Source: Duganella guangzhouensis (lineage in GTDB: Bacteria; Pseudomonadota; Gammaproteobacteria; Burkholderiales; Burkholderiaceae_D). From it: a stretch of 64,000 nt of DNA. A program made the position numbers and the translations under genes. Below the pieces are notes generated by a model. That model was not told where the DNA came from. It saw nothing but the letters and a program-made list of their open reading frames with translations, and searched no databases. The DNA lies in NCBI RefSeq assembly GCF_009674535.1, contig NZ_WKJK01000001.1, positions 1-64,000 on the forward strand. Direction: 5' to 3'. Shown in pieces: positions 36,490 to 44,995 of this stretch (position 1 is its first letter; each line of letters begins with the position of its first letter).

Positions 36490-39400
36490 TATATTTTATA
36501 AAATGAATGGTTCTGAATTGCATGGGGCAGTTCGTACCGCCCTTATGGATGCGTCTGTGGCAATGAGAAAAGCGTATGGCCTATTAGACTTCGATCTTGG
36601 CGCGGTAAGTACCAAGAATAATTTCAGAATCGGTTTTAGCAAATTTGTCGAGGGAAATATTCTTAAAAAACCAGACGTAATTTTTAATAAGGAATACATA
36701 GAAAATGCCTATGCCGCATACCAAACGGGAAATTATGATATGTCGGTTGAAATGTTTGACAGGTTTGCGTTGTGCGACAAGTTGACGGAATTTCAATTTA
36801 GGAAAACGTATATTTATAGCATGAAGCAGGGTATTGGAATGATGTTGTTAAGGCTTCATTCATTGAATGCTATTATTTTACCGGCGGGCTTCAACTGGCC
36901 AGTAACGCGTTCAGAAAGAGGAACAATTGGAGATTTTGAAGGTGACATCTGCAATGAATTAATGATATTTATCCGTTCTTTGAAGCCTGCCAATTTGTCT
37001 GATGCCGATCCTGCGATCGTGGCCGTCATACCGGATCAAAAATCTGCTGAATATTTTTTAACCTATGGCACCAAACTTCTCCTGGCAACAGGTTGGTGCA
37101 CGAATTCGGACATTGATCTAAACGATCTAATAAAAATAAAGGAATCTATGGTTGCACAGAATCAATCGCGTGATCATTTTCCTTTTAAAAGAATGATCGA
37201 TGTCTTCGCTCGAAAATTCGGGAGGTCAGAATATTTGTCGGTTGAACTATGGGACGAAAAAATTAGGCAATCGGATGTTCTTCAAGAAGAGGAAGCAAAA
37301 AGAAAGATAGTCAGAGTTCGCAATTCCGCAACTGGCAGATCAAATTCTGGGCGAAGCACTTCGGTAAATATTATAGATATGACTGTTGATAAACAGCCTA
37401 TCGAAGCTTCAATTATGGCACCTGTGCTAGCTCAACGCCCGACGGCATGGTCTCCTAGAAAAATAGAGAAACAAAAATATTTAAGTGGACTGGATTTCGA
37501 TTTTCCAAAAATGCGAGAAAAATGGATTTCTGTGGAAAATATATATCTCAATCGATATCCGTTTAGAGAAAAATCTATGAATGAAGCTATTGGATTTTTT
37601 AATATTTATCTGTTTTCCTATTTGCCTTGTTGGTTTAATAATAATCCGATGGTGGCGCTCCGTTTTCCTGCCTTACCTAAAGATTTGACACCGGGAATTT
37701 TTGTTAGCAGACTTCTAGATATTAGTTCTAATCTTCCAATGACATTCTTGGAATTTATGAAGTTGGTGGCGAAAGTACGTGATTGGAGTAAAGTTTATTT
37801 AAGAATAATTTTAAAGCTTTTGCAGAAATTTTTTGAATGGATTGAAAGACATGCTTCCCTGATGGATGGCTGTGATGGATTTAAACAGCCGTTCTCCGAT
37901 CAAGACTTTCCAGTGGTTCCTGGTCGCCGAGGAACCAACAAGATGCCGATTCCCTCTGAAATTTTCGGATGGATGATGGACTATGCTGAAATGCAATTAG
38001 GCATAACGAATAGAATCATGGAGCTTGCTTTGGATGGCGAACTTGATGTTCGACTTCTAAAACGTAACGCCTATCACCGCGTTGATGGACGGCTTGAAAT
38101 TGATTACATAGGAAACGCAAAGACAAAATTCAAAAAGGGGCCAATATGCTTTGTCGGTAACTTTATAAATGTAAGTAATTTAGCTGAAATAATAGGTTAT
38201 CGTCCCGTAATTATTAGGGATGGAAAAACGATATTTCCAGATGTTATTCCGAATATGATTGATTCATATCGCGTGGATGTGATAGGGAAGGGGAAAATGG
38301 AAATTCCGCATCCACATGCGCTAATTCATTCGCTTACGGCAATGTATACTGGAATTCGTAATTCACATATTCAATGGCTCGATTGTAATAAATTTGATGA
38401 ATTTTCGGTTGAAACAAATTCAATAGTCACGCTTTTACATGTGGCGACTGATAAATCAGGAAATTCGTTTATTCCTGTTGTTAACTGGCGAGTTATTGAA
38501 TTGCTTCGACAGCAAAAACGGTGGCGTAGCTTAATTGATGAGGGCGGGTTTAGAAATCTTCACGATTACAATGGTGACGACAAGAATCCTTATGAGAAAA
38601 TCTTGCCGCTATTCTCATGGGGTAGTGATGGCGCACCTTACTCAGATGATAGGTATTCTGATGCTATGAAAAACTTGCTGACCGGGATGGTAGCGATAAT
38701 GGATAAACTTCAGATATCAAAGAAATACAATTTGTTAAGGTTGGCCGTTCCAGGCGTTTCTATATCGGATGATGAGGTTACTTGGTGGAATAAGTCCACA
38801 GAGCACAGCGAGTATGCCATGGGGAACGTCGAAATGATTACTAAATTTTCAAAATTGGTATGTCAGTCAGACATTACGCCGCATAGCTGTCGTGTGACCG
38901 TGGTTGCGGAATACTTGACCGTGCTTCCCCCAGAAATTATCGGGAAGGAAATAACGGGTCAAGCTCCGCAAACCGTAATTTATTACTCAAACCACCCAGG
39001 AGCACGCGCCGATATACTGGATGCAAATAATTATTTGGTAATGGCGGTGGCAAATATGGGGCGCGTGAGGAATATTATACAGGCAGATAATATGTATTCT
39101 CATAAGCTAGATGTCAGCAGTTCAACGTCTCCGCTAGTTAAAAGCCTTAAGTCGAATTTGCCGGCTGCACTGGCTGATTACGGGTGCTCCAGTCTCACGC
39201 CAGATAAAGATGCGTCGAATGGTCTTGATGTGATAATTGAGCTAGGTCTTATGCACGCAGCTTTCAATGATGCTGAGATCTGTCCTTATGGCAATAGATG
39301 CCCTAAGGATGTTTTAGTGTCGATCGGTGATGCGAGGCGATGTGGAATATGCAAGTATGCGATTCGAAGTATTGATCACTTGCCTGCTGTCGAAGCAAAA

Positions 39401-39976
39401 CAGCGGATTTTTACTGTTGAGCTTGGTTTTGTTGCGAATAAATTGCAGGCGGCCAAAAAAGAGGGGACCAGATACTCTGATGCAGACATTGAAAAGTTAA
39501 AAAGAGAAGCGAATCTTATCTCGCAAGAGATCTTGGGTTACAGGCTGGCATCGGAAGCACTGAACGAGCGACTGCGTGCGCTTCGCGAAGAAGGTGACAC
39601 TCGGAAGTGGGTCGTACAGCAGCCCGAAATGATTGCAAAAGATCTGCGGCGTGTTGAGGCACCGTCTAATGAGATTACTTTCACGCTCTCAATACTGGAG
39701 GATGCAGTCAGCTATCCGGGGATGGAGACAGCAGGGGTGTTGGCGCGTGCGCACAAATTTAGTCGGAAGTTACGTGCGAATTTGGATGGTTTTTTGCATC
39801 ATATTAGTGAGCTCGAACCTATCGAGGGTACTGCAGAAGCTGCGGGCCTGCTTCGCTCACTCATCGCGGCAAAAAGGCTATCCCCAATGGAGCTGGTCGA
39901 GCTCTTAGAGGGGGATGTATATATCGCCAAGCGTCCACTACAAGGAGCGTTGAGCATTGCGGCGGAGTCACTATGA
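36467..39976 (+). CDS. Giant tyrosine recombinase/integrase, GmtZ-like
   Basis: 1169 residues. A degenerate-looking but complete recombinase core lies past the middle: Arg in YTGIRNSHIQWLD (about 628), HSCR (H-x-x-R, about 805-808) and the double Tyr VIYYSN (about 837-839). A cysteine cluster at about 937-962 (CPYGNRCP ... CGICKY) could bind zinc, and a charged coiled-coil-rich tail follows. The first ~450 residues match nothing I recognise. Coding DNA is very AT-rich in its 5' two thirds and rises in GC near the end. It overlaps the upstream recombinase (23 bp) and the downstream gene (4 bp, ATGA). Probably works with the 466-residue recombinase in moving the island. Confidence 0.75.
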   Translation: MSNCTINNIFYKMNGSELHGAVRTALMDASVAMRKAYGLLDFDLGAVSTKNNFRIGFSKFVEGNILKKPDVIFNKEYIENAYAAYQTGNYDMSVEMFDRFALCDKLTEFQFRKTYIYSMKQGIGMMLLRLHSLNAIILPAGFNWPVTRSERGTIGDFEGDICNELMIFIRSLKPANLSDADPAIVAVIPDQKSAEYFLTYGTKLLLATGWCTNSDIDLNDLIKIKESMVAQNQSRDHFPFKRMIDVFARKFGRSEYLSVELWDEKIRQSDVLQEEEAKRKIVRVRNSATGRSNSGRSTSVNIIDMTVDKQPIEASIMAPVLAQRPTAWSPRKIEKQKYLSGLDFDFPKMREKWISVENIYLNRYPFREKSMNEAIGFFNIYLFSYLPCWFNNNPMVALRFPALPKDLTPGIFVSRLLDISSNLPMTFLEFMKLVAKVRDWSKVYLRIILKLLQKFFEWIERHASLMDGCDGFKQPFSDQDFPVVPGRRGTNKMPIPSEIFGWMMDYAEMQLGITNRIMELALDGELDVRLLKRNAYHRVDGRLEIDYIGNAKTKFKKGPICFVGNFINVSNLAEIIGYRPVIIRDGKTIFPDVIPNMIDSYRVDVIGKGKMEIPHPHALIHSLTAMYTGIRNSHIQWLDCNKFDEFSVETNSIVTLLHVATDKSGNSFIPVVNWRVIELLRQQKRWRSLIDEGGFRNLHDYNGDDKNPYEKILPLFSWGSDGAPYSDDRYSDAMKNLLTGMVAIMDKLQISKKYNLLRLAVPGVSISDDEVTWWNKSTEHSEYAMGNVEMITKFSKLVCQSDITPHSCRVTVVAEYLTVLPPEIIGKEITGQAPQTVIYYSNHPGARADILDANNYLVMAVANMGRVRNIIQADNMYSHKLDVSSSTSPLVKSLKSNLPAALADYGCSSLTPDKDASNGLDVIIELGLMHAAFNDAEICPYGNRCPKDVLVSIGDARRCGICKYAIRSIDHLPAVEAKQRIFTVELGFVANKLQAAKKEGTRYSDADIEKLKREANLISQEILGYRLASEALNERLRALREEGDTRKWVVQQPEMIAKDLRRVEAPSNEITFTLSILEDAVSYPGMETAGVLARAHKFSRKLRANLDGFLHHISELEPIEGTAEAAGLLRSLIAAKRLSPMELVELLEGDVYIAKRPLQGALSIAAESL

Positions 39977-40629
39977 TTGACGGCTGGTATCCGGCGCAGC
40001 GCTCTCAACAGGAGAGCATGAAGGCGAGGGAAGAGCTAATCAAATCTTGCTTAGATGAGTTAAAGAGTGCTGGCGTGACGGTTAAAAACGTGACTAGCTT
40101 ATCTAAGCTGGTGAAGGCATTCGTTGCTGAAGCAGAAGGAAGCCCATGCAGTCATGAAACTTTCTTGAGTAATAGGACTTATCGCGAGCTCCTTGATGGA
40201 TTTATCACTCCAACTAAGGAAACGTTGGTTCGCAAAAGTCGCCAGAGGACGCCGACATCTGACGGTGCCTCCGATGCTTCCAAAATGTTGGACGAACTCA
40301 AGCATAGTAATCTCCAAACGAAATACACACGCTTGAAGGCATATGTCGCCAACCTTGAAAAACAACTGGACGCTTCGTCTGCTGGGGGACTATTAGCTGT
40401 ACCTTTCGATGCCAGCGGGGGCTCAATGAAATTTGAGCAAGCTCACAAGAAGTTTGTGCGGACTTGCCAGGCGCTGAATCTGCTGTTGATGAATCTGGAG
40501 GGAATAGTGAAATGGGATCCCTTAACAAAAACGATCTATGACCCGGACCCGATCGCAGATCCCGTTATAGTGCCCGCCGAATATGCTACGGACTTTTTTG
40601 ATTGGATGTCGAGCAATGGGGCAAATTAA
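39973..40629 (+). CDS. Small HTH/coiled-coil protein, GmtX-like
   Basis: 218 residues, start overlapping the previous stop by 4 bp. The N-terminal ~70 residues look like a DNA-binding helix-turn-helix (VTSLSKLVKAFV ... SHETFLSNRTYRELL). Residues about 108-135 form a coiled coil (LKHSNLQTKYTRLKAYVANL). Its place after the two recombinases matches GmtX. A DNA-binding cofactor for recombination is the most likely role. Confidence 0.65.
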   Translation: MIDGWYPAQRSQQESMKAREELIKSCLDELKSAGVTVKNVTSLSKLVKAFVAEAEGSPCSHETFLSNRTYRELLDGFITPTKETLVRKSRQRTPTSDGASDASKMLDELKHSNLQTKYTRLKAYVANLEKQLDASSAGGLLAVPFDASGGSMKFEQAHKKFVRTCQALNLLLMNLEGIVKWDPLTKTIYDPDPIADPVIVPAEYATDFFDWMSSNGAN

Positions 40630-41089
40630 AAAAAGTGGCTCGCAGATCGGCGCCGCGTATGCGGCCAAGTTCATCGACTTTGTGCAATCCGCGCAAGGCT
40701 TACCTGTATCTGCTAAAGACGGCAGTCTTAATATAGCGGAGCTTGTACGCCTGACCGGGATTCCAAAGGAGTCGTTCTACCAGAATCCTAGCTTGATTAA
40801 AACACTTGATCAGGTTTGTGCGTGTTTTGATGTTCCGCGTTGGGGAGCTCTACGTCGCAGGGATGGTGCCTCGGCTAGACGCGTACAACCACAAGGGACG
40901 GAGCGAGTTACGGCTTCTCACAGTCATTTGACGAAAGCAATACAAAAGCTGGAGAGTCAAAACAAGACATTGAACGCGGAGAACTTGGAGCTACGCCGTC
41001 ACCTACGCTTGCTGAAGCTGGAACTTGGGCGCCAAGACATGGCAATCGAAACTGGGAGGCGGGTTTATTCTCTCCTCGAAAATATCTAA
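40616..41089 (+). CDS. Second small HTH/coiled-coil protein
   Basis: 157 residues from ATG 40616, overlapping the previous gene by 14 bp; an upstream ATG at 40583 is possible but would overlap more. Residues about 35-75 form a helix-turn-helix (LNIAELVRLTGIPKESFYQNPSLI). Residues about 103-145 form a heptad-rich coiled coil (LTKAIQKLESQNKTLNAENL). The layout copies the preceding gene and resembles DUF6262/TnpC-type accessory proteins that accompany tyrosine recombinases. No closer identity recognised. Confidence 0.6.
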   Translation: MGQIKKSGSQIGAAYAAKFIDFVQSAQGLPVSAKDGSLNIAELVRLTGIPKESFYQNPSLIKTLDQVCACFDVPRWGALRRRDGASARRVQPQGTERVTASHSHLTKAIQKLESQNKTLNAENLELRRHLRLLKLELGRQDMAIETGRRVYSLLENI

Positions 41090-41099
41090 AGGAAGCTGC

Positions 41100-43187
41100 A
41101 TGCAAATGGAGTGCGTGGTCTCGGTTTCAGAACTTATCCATGTCCTTCCTGACGGGGCGTCAATTTTTGTTGGCGTTACTGAGGATGGAACCGAGGTTCG
41201 AACTGTTGCAAGTGGGCGCGTCATGAAATCACCGGCGATATTGGGATATACCTACCGTCTAGTGGGCATCTTTAAATCGCATGCCGAACATGGCAGACAG
41301 TTCCACGTGATTGAGTGCCGGCTGGAGCCGCCAGGCGGAAGACTGATGGTTAATCTTCTAGCCCGGAACGCTGCCTTCAAGGGACTGGGGAAAATCAAGG
41401 CGAAGCGCCTATGGGATGTCTATGGGGACGCGTTGCCCCAGATACTGAGTGCGGGCAGCATTAGTCGGCTGAGTTTGGTTTTAAGTCCTATGCTTGCGGA
41501 GCAGCTAGTTGAGTCATGGGCAAAATTCAAGGCCCATTCCGACCTGCTTCGATTTCTTGATGAAAATGGCTTCGAATTGTGCCTTACCGAGAAAATTACT
41601 ACGATGTGGGGTAATAGTGCACTTGAAATTTTGCGCGTTGATCCTTACCGCATGCTCGCGTTTTCGAATTGGATAGCAGTGGATCGTGCTGCACTTGGGA
41701 TGAACATAGGCAATCGAGACGAGCGCCGCTTGATCGCTTCTGTGGAATCAGTTCTTTACGATCAGCTCGAAAGCGGTCATACGCTCACGCCGACCGCTCT
41801 GCTTTGTGATTTGGTAGATCGCCGCCTTAAGTTCAAAGTCGCGGATCGCGCGATTCATCTGGCGGAGAAGTCCGGGGCTATATTCGGAGAATCCTCGTGG
41901 GGGTATCAGACGGTAACAATACGAAGCATGGAGACGGCTATTCAGCAGCGTGTGCGTGCGTTGACTGCGTGCCGGCCAGAGGCGACCGTCTGGATAGCTC
42001 CACCGACCTTTGCGGAGCGTCAGCAGGTAGCAGAGCTGCAAGACGGCGTCACACTTAGTTCTGAGCAGATTGATGGCGTGTTGATGCCGTTTCAGAAAGC
42101 GTTTAGTGTTCTGAGTGTGGCAGTAGGCACAGGGGAAACGGTAGTGCTTAGACGCGTTGTTGAACACGCTGCTAAAAAATCGATACCCGTTCTCCAGTTG
42201 GCGGTCCCTCAGCGTGCAGCGCAGCGTCTCTCTGCAGCCACGTCCCATCCTGCAATGACATGCGCAAAGCTCTTGTCTCAAGTGAACAACGGCTTCGCGG
42301 TTCCCGATGGCGCAATTGTGATTATTGCGGAGGCTTCTACTCTGGACGTTGCCACTTTCTTCAAGCTTCTACGCGTTCTGCCCGATACGGTTAACATTTT
42401 GCTGGTGGGAGACGAGTCTAAACTGCCGCCTACCAATTTTGGATTAGTGCTACACAGGCTCGTCGATGTAGCCGGTATTCCAACGATAACGCTCGGTCAA
42501 CTGGAGGGGCAGGTTGATCGCTTTAGTATGCAGGTGGCCGCACAGGCGGTTCTCGCACGTCAGTTTCCAAAGTTTGTACCCTTCACAGGGCGACATGCAG
42601 GAGTGAGTTTTGTTAACTGTACTTCAGATCAGGTATTTTCGGAATTGCGCAATATTGCCAATGAATGGGATGGAGATGATTTTCAGTTTCTCTCTAATGT
42701 CAAGGTGGGAAGGGATAGTGTCAATTCGATTAATAAAGCATTTCATGCAGAGCAGTGTGAGGAAATTTATGGTTACCCATACTTGATCACATCGGAGCCG
42801 GTGATTTTTCAAATAAATGATTACGAACGTGGGCTAGTGAAAGGTTCACTCGGTCGAGTAATCCGGCAGATTGATGGAAGTGGCGTTGAGGTTGATTTTG
42901 ATGGAGAAAAGCATGTCATCAGCAATTTCGAATTGACTCAAAAAATTGACCTGGCGTATGCGATTACGGTTCAAGAAGCACACGGTTCGAACTTTTCGCG
43001 AGTCGCAGTTGTGCTCGGATCATCAACCGTACCAGATCAAACACTTATTTATACCGCGTTGGCCTGCGGAATCGAGCAAGTCGTATTCGTCGGTGATTCG
43101 AAAGTGTTCGAATTAGCTGTTATGGGAGGTCACTCTGCTCATACGCGTATGGTGGGTATCAACTTCTCGATGGTGGAGGCGAGTTAG
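41100..43187 (+). CDS. RecD2-like protein with inactivated ATPase motifs
   Basis: 695 residues from ATG 41100 (AAGGAAG upstream). The layout is that of RecD2 helicases: an N-terminal OB-like domain, a helix-hairpin-helix region (GLGKIKAKRLWDVYGDAL) and two RecA-like domains. However, Walker A reads AVGTGETVVL (Lys replaced by Glu346), Walker B reads VIIAEAS (Asp replaced by Ala410), the HKSQGSE-type motif is ITVQEAHGSNF, and the usual TALTRA arginine is lost (YTALACGIEQ). The frame is open and well formed, so this looks like a maintained pseudo-enzyme, not decay. It closes the recombinase operon, 10 bp after the preceding stop. A DNA-binding scaffold role is inference. Confidence 0.7.
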   Translation: MQMECVVSVSELIHVLPDGASIFVGVTEDGTEVRTVASGRVMKSPAILGYTYRLVGIFKSHAEHGRQFHVIECRLEPPGGRLMVNLLARNAAFKGLGKIKAKRLWDVYGDALPQILSAGSISRLSLVLSPMLAEQLVESWAKFKAHSDLLRFLDENGFELCLTEKITTMWGNSALEILRVDPYRMLAFSNWIAVDRAALGMNIGNRDERRLIASVESVLYDQLESGHTLTPTALLCDLVDRRLKFKVADRAIHLAEKSGAIFGESSWGYQTVTIRSMETAIQQRVRALTACRPEATVWIAPPTFAERQQVAELQDGVTLSSEQIDGVLMPFQKAFSVLSVAVGTGETVVLRRVVEHAAKKSIPVLQLAVPQRAAQRLSAATSHPAMTCAKLLSQVNNGFAVPDGAIVIIAEASTLDVATFFKLLRVLPDTVNILLVGDESKLPPTNFGLVLHRLVDVAGIPTITLGQLEGQVDRFSMQVAAQAVLARQFPKFVPFTGRHAGVSFVNCTSDQVFSELRNIANEWDGDDFQFLSNVKVGRDSVNSINKAFHAEQCEEIYGYPYLITSEPVIFQINDYERGLVKGSLGRVIRQIDGSGVEVDFDGEKHVISNFELTQKIDLAYAITVQEAHGSNFSRVAVVLGSSTVPDQTLIYTALACGIEQVVFVGDSKVFELAVMGGHSAHTRMVGINFSMVEAS

Positions 43188-43349
43188 AGCGTGACGTAAA
43201 ACCTAAATTCATGGAGTCTAAAGTTTCGAAAGTGGTGCGACGGCTGCAGGCGACGGGGAGTTGTTCCCAGTACTTGTGGCCTATACCGCTTCCCTCCAAA
43301 CACTAGCTTGTGGTTAATGTCGCGAGATGTTCATCGCGAAGGAATTAAT

Positions 43350-43583
43350 GTGAAAGCACAAATTAAACTTTCTGGCGACCTCCTGGTCGCCTCCCTGGAA
43401 GATGGTTCCACTCTTCAACACGAGGATGCGACAAAGCTAGCGGACCTGCTATGGGCGAACAATGTGACGGCGGCGGACGTTACGATGATTGATTGGCACC
43501 AAGACGCTGACGCCGCACTTCTAGGCGGCCAGAAAGTGGCCATCTTCCATCGCCTGAGATTACATGAGCAGGCCAATGACTAA
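43350..43583 (+). CDS. Small hypothetical protein
   Basis: 77 residues from GTG 43350, chosen because AAGGA lies six bases upstream; an in-frame extension to 43308 has no ribosome site. It contains GDLLVASLEDGSTLQHEDA and MIDWHQDADAALL. Hydrophilic, with no signal or membrane segment. No family recognised. The 160 bp before it show no other gene. Confidence 0.5.
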   Translation: MKAQIKLSGDLLVASLEDGSTLQHEDATKLADLLWANNVTAADVTMIDWHQDADAALLGGQKVAIFHRLRLHEQAND

Positions 43584-43677
43584 AAATTATCTAAGATATT
43601 GATTTTCAAGGATTTTCATGGATTTTATTTATTTCAATGATAATTCTATGAAAACACTTTAAATTCAAAGATTTAGG

Positions 43678-44664
43678 ATGAAAATGGGCTTTAAGATAGT
43701 TCCGCTCAATGGGGATGCTCGTCGCCAATACGTCAACTCACGGGACGTGTACAGCGCACTAGATTCAGTGATTAGTGAGGCCCGCCAATTTGAGGGGCGT
43801 CTATTCTTTCGCACTCAGCGTGGTCGTGAGTATCTGGTACAAGAGTTAAAGCGCGGTGGCCAGAAAGGTTTAGGGCCACGATCACCTGAAACTGAAGCAG
43901 TGTATCAAAACTTCCGTCACCGAAAATCCGAGCTAGTAGATCGGATTTCATCATTAGAAAATAAGCTGAAGATGCACGCTAGTCTTAACTGCATCCATTC
44001 CCTCAATCGAGTCGATGAGCTACTGGTTGGCATTCTTAGGCAGTTTCATCGGTTTTGCCTGAGCGACAAAATTTGCGTGGTTGATACTAATGCTGTCTGG
44101 GCCTATGAGGCAATGGCGGGTGTGCAAGTATCCAGCGCTGATGCGTTGCCGGTTGATTTCGATCTCTTCTATATTACTCAAAATAGTCTCACCTGTTTGA
44201 TAACAGAAAAGGTCAGTAGAACTAGCCTCTTAGGGATGCTGCGTGCTGTCGATAAAACGTTCAAGCATGATCCCGGTTCACCTGGCATGACGGTGGTGAA
44301 TGATAGAGGATTCAGATTACGGATGTTGGAGGTGCTAGCTCCGACAGCACGGCAAATCAACAATAAAATTTCTGCCACTGATGGTCGCCTGTTCGCAGCG
44401 CTAGACGCTATCGGCTGGCTCCTGAGTGCCCCTGTTGTAATTGGTCATATAGTGGGGAAAAAAGGAACAATGGTGCAGATGAGAGCAATCGATCCGCGCG
44501 CCCTTATTCTCTTTGATCTAAAGTTCGCTGACCAAGATCTGGGCATCGATAATTCAGGGTTCGGACTGCATCGCGCAAGGCTATTACTAGACATCTGCGA
44601 GGGCTACCTGCCGCACTTGCCTTTAGATAAAATTCAGCTCCATATTCAGTGTTTACGTGCCTGA
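43678..44664 (+). CDS. GSU2403-type nucleotidyltransferase-fold protein
   Basis: 328 residues (ATG 43678; ATG 43684 has the better ribosome-site spacing). The central part carries CVVDTNAVWAYEAMAGVQ and, about 25 residues later, PVDFDLFYI. This acidic pair is in the position of the nucleotidyltransferase catalytic Asp-x-Asp as in GSU2403-family proteins. The preceding region (residues 60-115) is basic and helical, with possible coiled coil. Such proteins often sit in defence or toxin-antitoxin contexts. No antitoxin-like partner is obvious except the 77-residue gene before it. AT-rich and probably island cargo. Confidence 0.6.
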   Translation: MKMGFKIVPLNGDARRQYVNSRDVYSALDSVISEARQFEGRLFFRTQRGREYLVQELKRGGQKGLGPRSPETEAVYQNFRHRKSELVDRISSLENKLKMHASLNCIHSLNRVDELLVGILRQFHRFCLSDKICVVDTNAVWAYEAMAGVQVSSADALPVDFDLFYITQNSLTCLITEKVSRTSLLGMLRAVDKTFKHDPGSPGMTVVNDRGFRLRMLEVLAPTARQINNKISATDGRLFAALDAIGWLLSAPVVIGHIVGKKGTMVQMRAIDPRALILFDLKFADQDLGIDNSGFGLHRARLLLDICEGYLPHLPLDKIQLHIQCLRA

Positions 44665-44995
44665 CTGGCGCGTAATGCTAACCTGAACCTTCCGCTTCTT
44701 TCGTGAGAATTTATCTCCTTCAAACGTGCCAGCAATAAATCGAGTCTGGGCCGTTTAACGTAGGCCCAACTCCAAAGCGTTAAGAAGATTCAGCGCAGGG
44801 CCTTTTGAATGCGTATTGAAACATGCCGCGATTGACCAGCGGGCATACGAGGTCGCTGATGACTGTGACAATGTGTGATCTTTCCTGGGCCGGAGGCTGC
44901 TACCATTTGTAGGACAATTCCTACTATGCTTGCTCGTAGGAAATTCAGAGAAATGCATCCAGTTTTTACGTGTTGTTTTCAGGAGAAAATAGGCG
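44665..44995. other. Intergenic region before the Gabija-like genes
   Basis: 331 bp without a convincing gene. A TTCCTAC (44918-44924) / GTAGGAA (44936-44942) inverted repeat with an 11-bp spacer lies about 50 bp before the next start and could be an operator. The ribosome site AGGAGA is at 44981-44986. A 67-codon frame on the minus strand has no recognisable features. Confidence 0.5.

Noticed and set aside
35089..39976. A 'recombinase in trio' (RIT) element
   Set aside because: RIT elements carry three similar-sized tyrosine recombinases. Here the second protein is 1169 residues and the third is a small HTH/coiled-coil protein without recombinase motifs.
43308..43349. Upstream extension of the 77-residue gene
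   Set aside because: AAGGA at 43339-43343 fits the GTG at 43350, and the extension has no ribosome site of its own.
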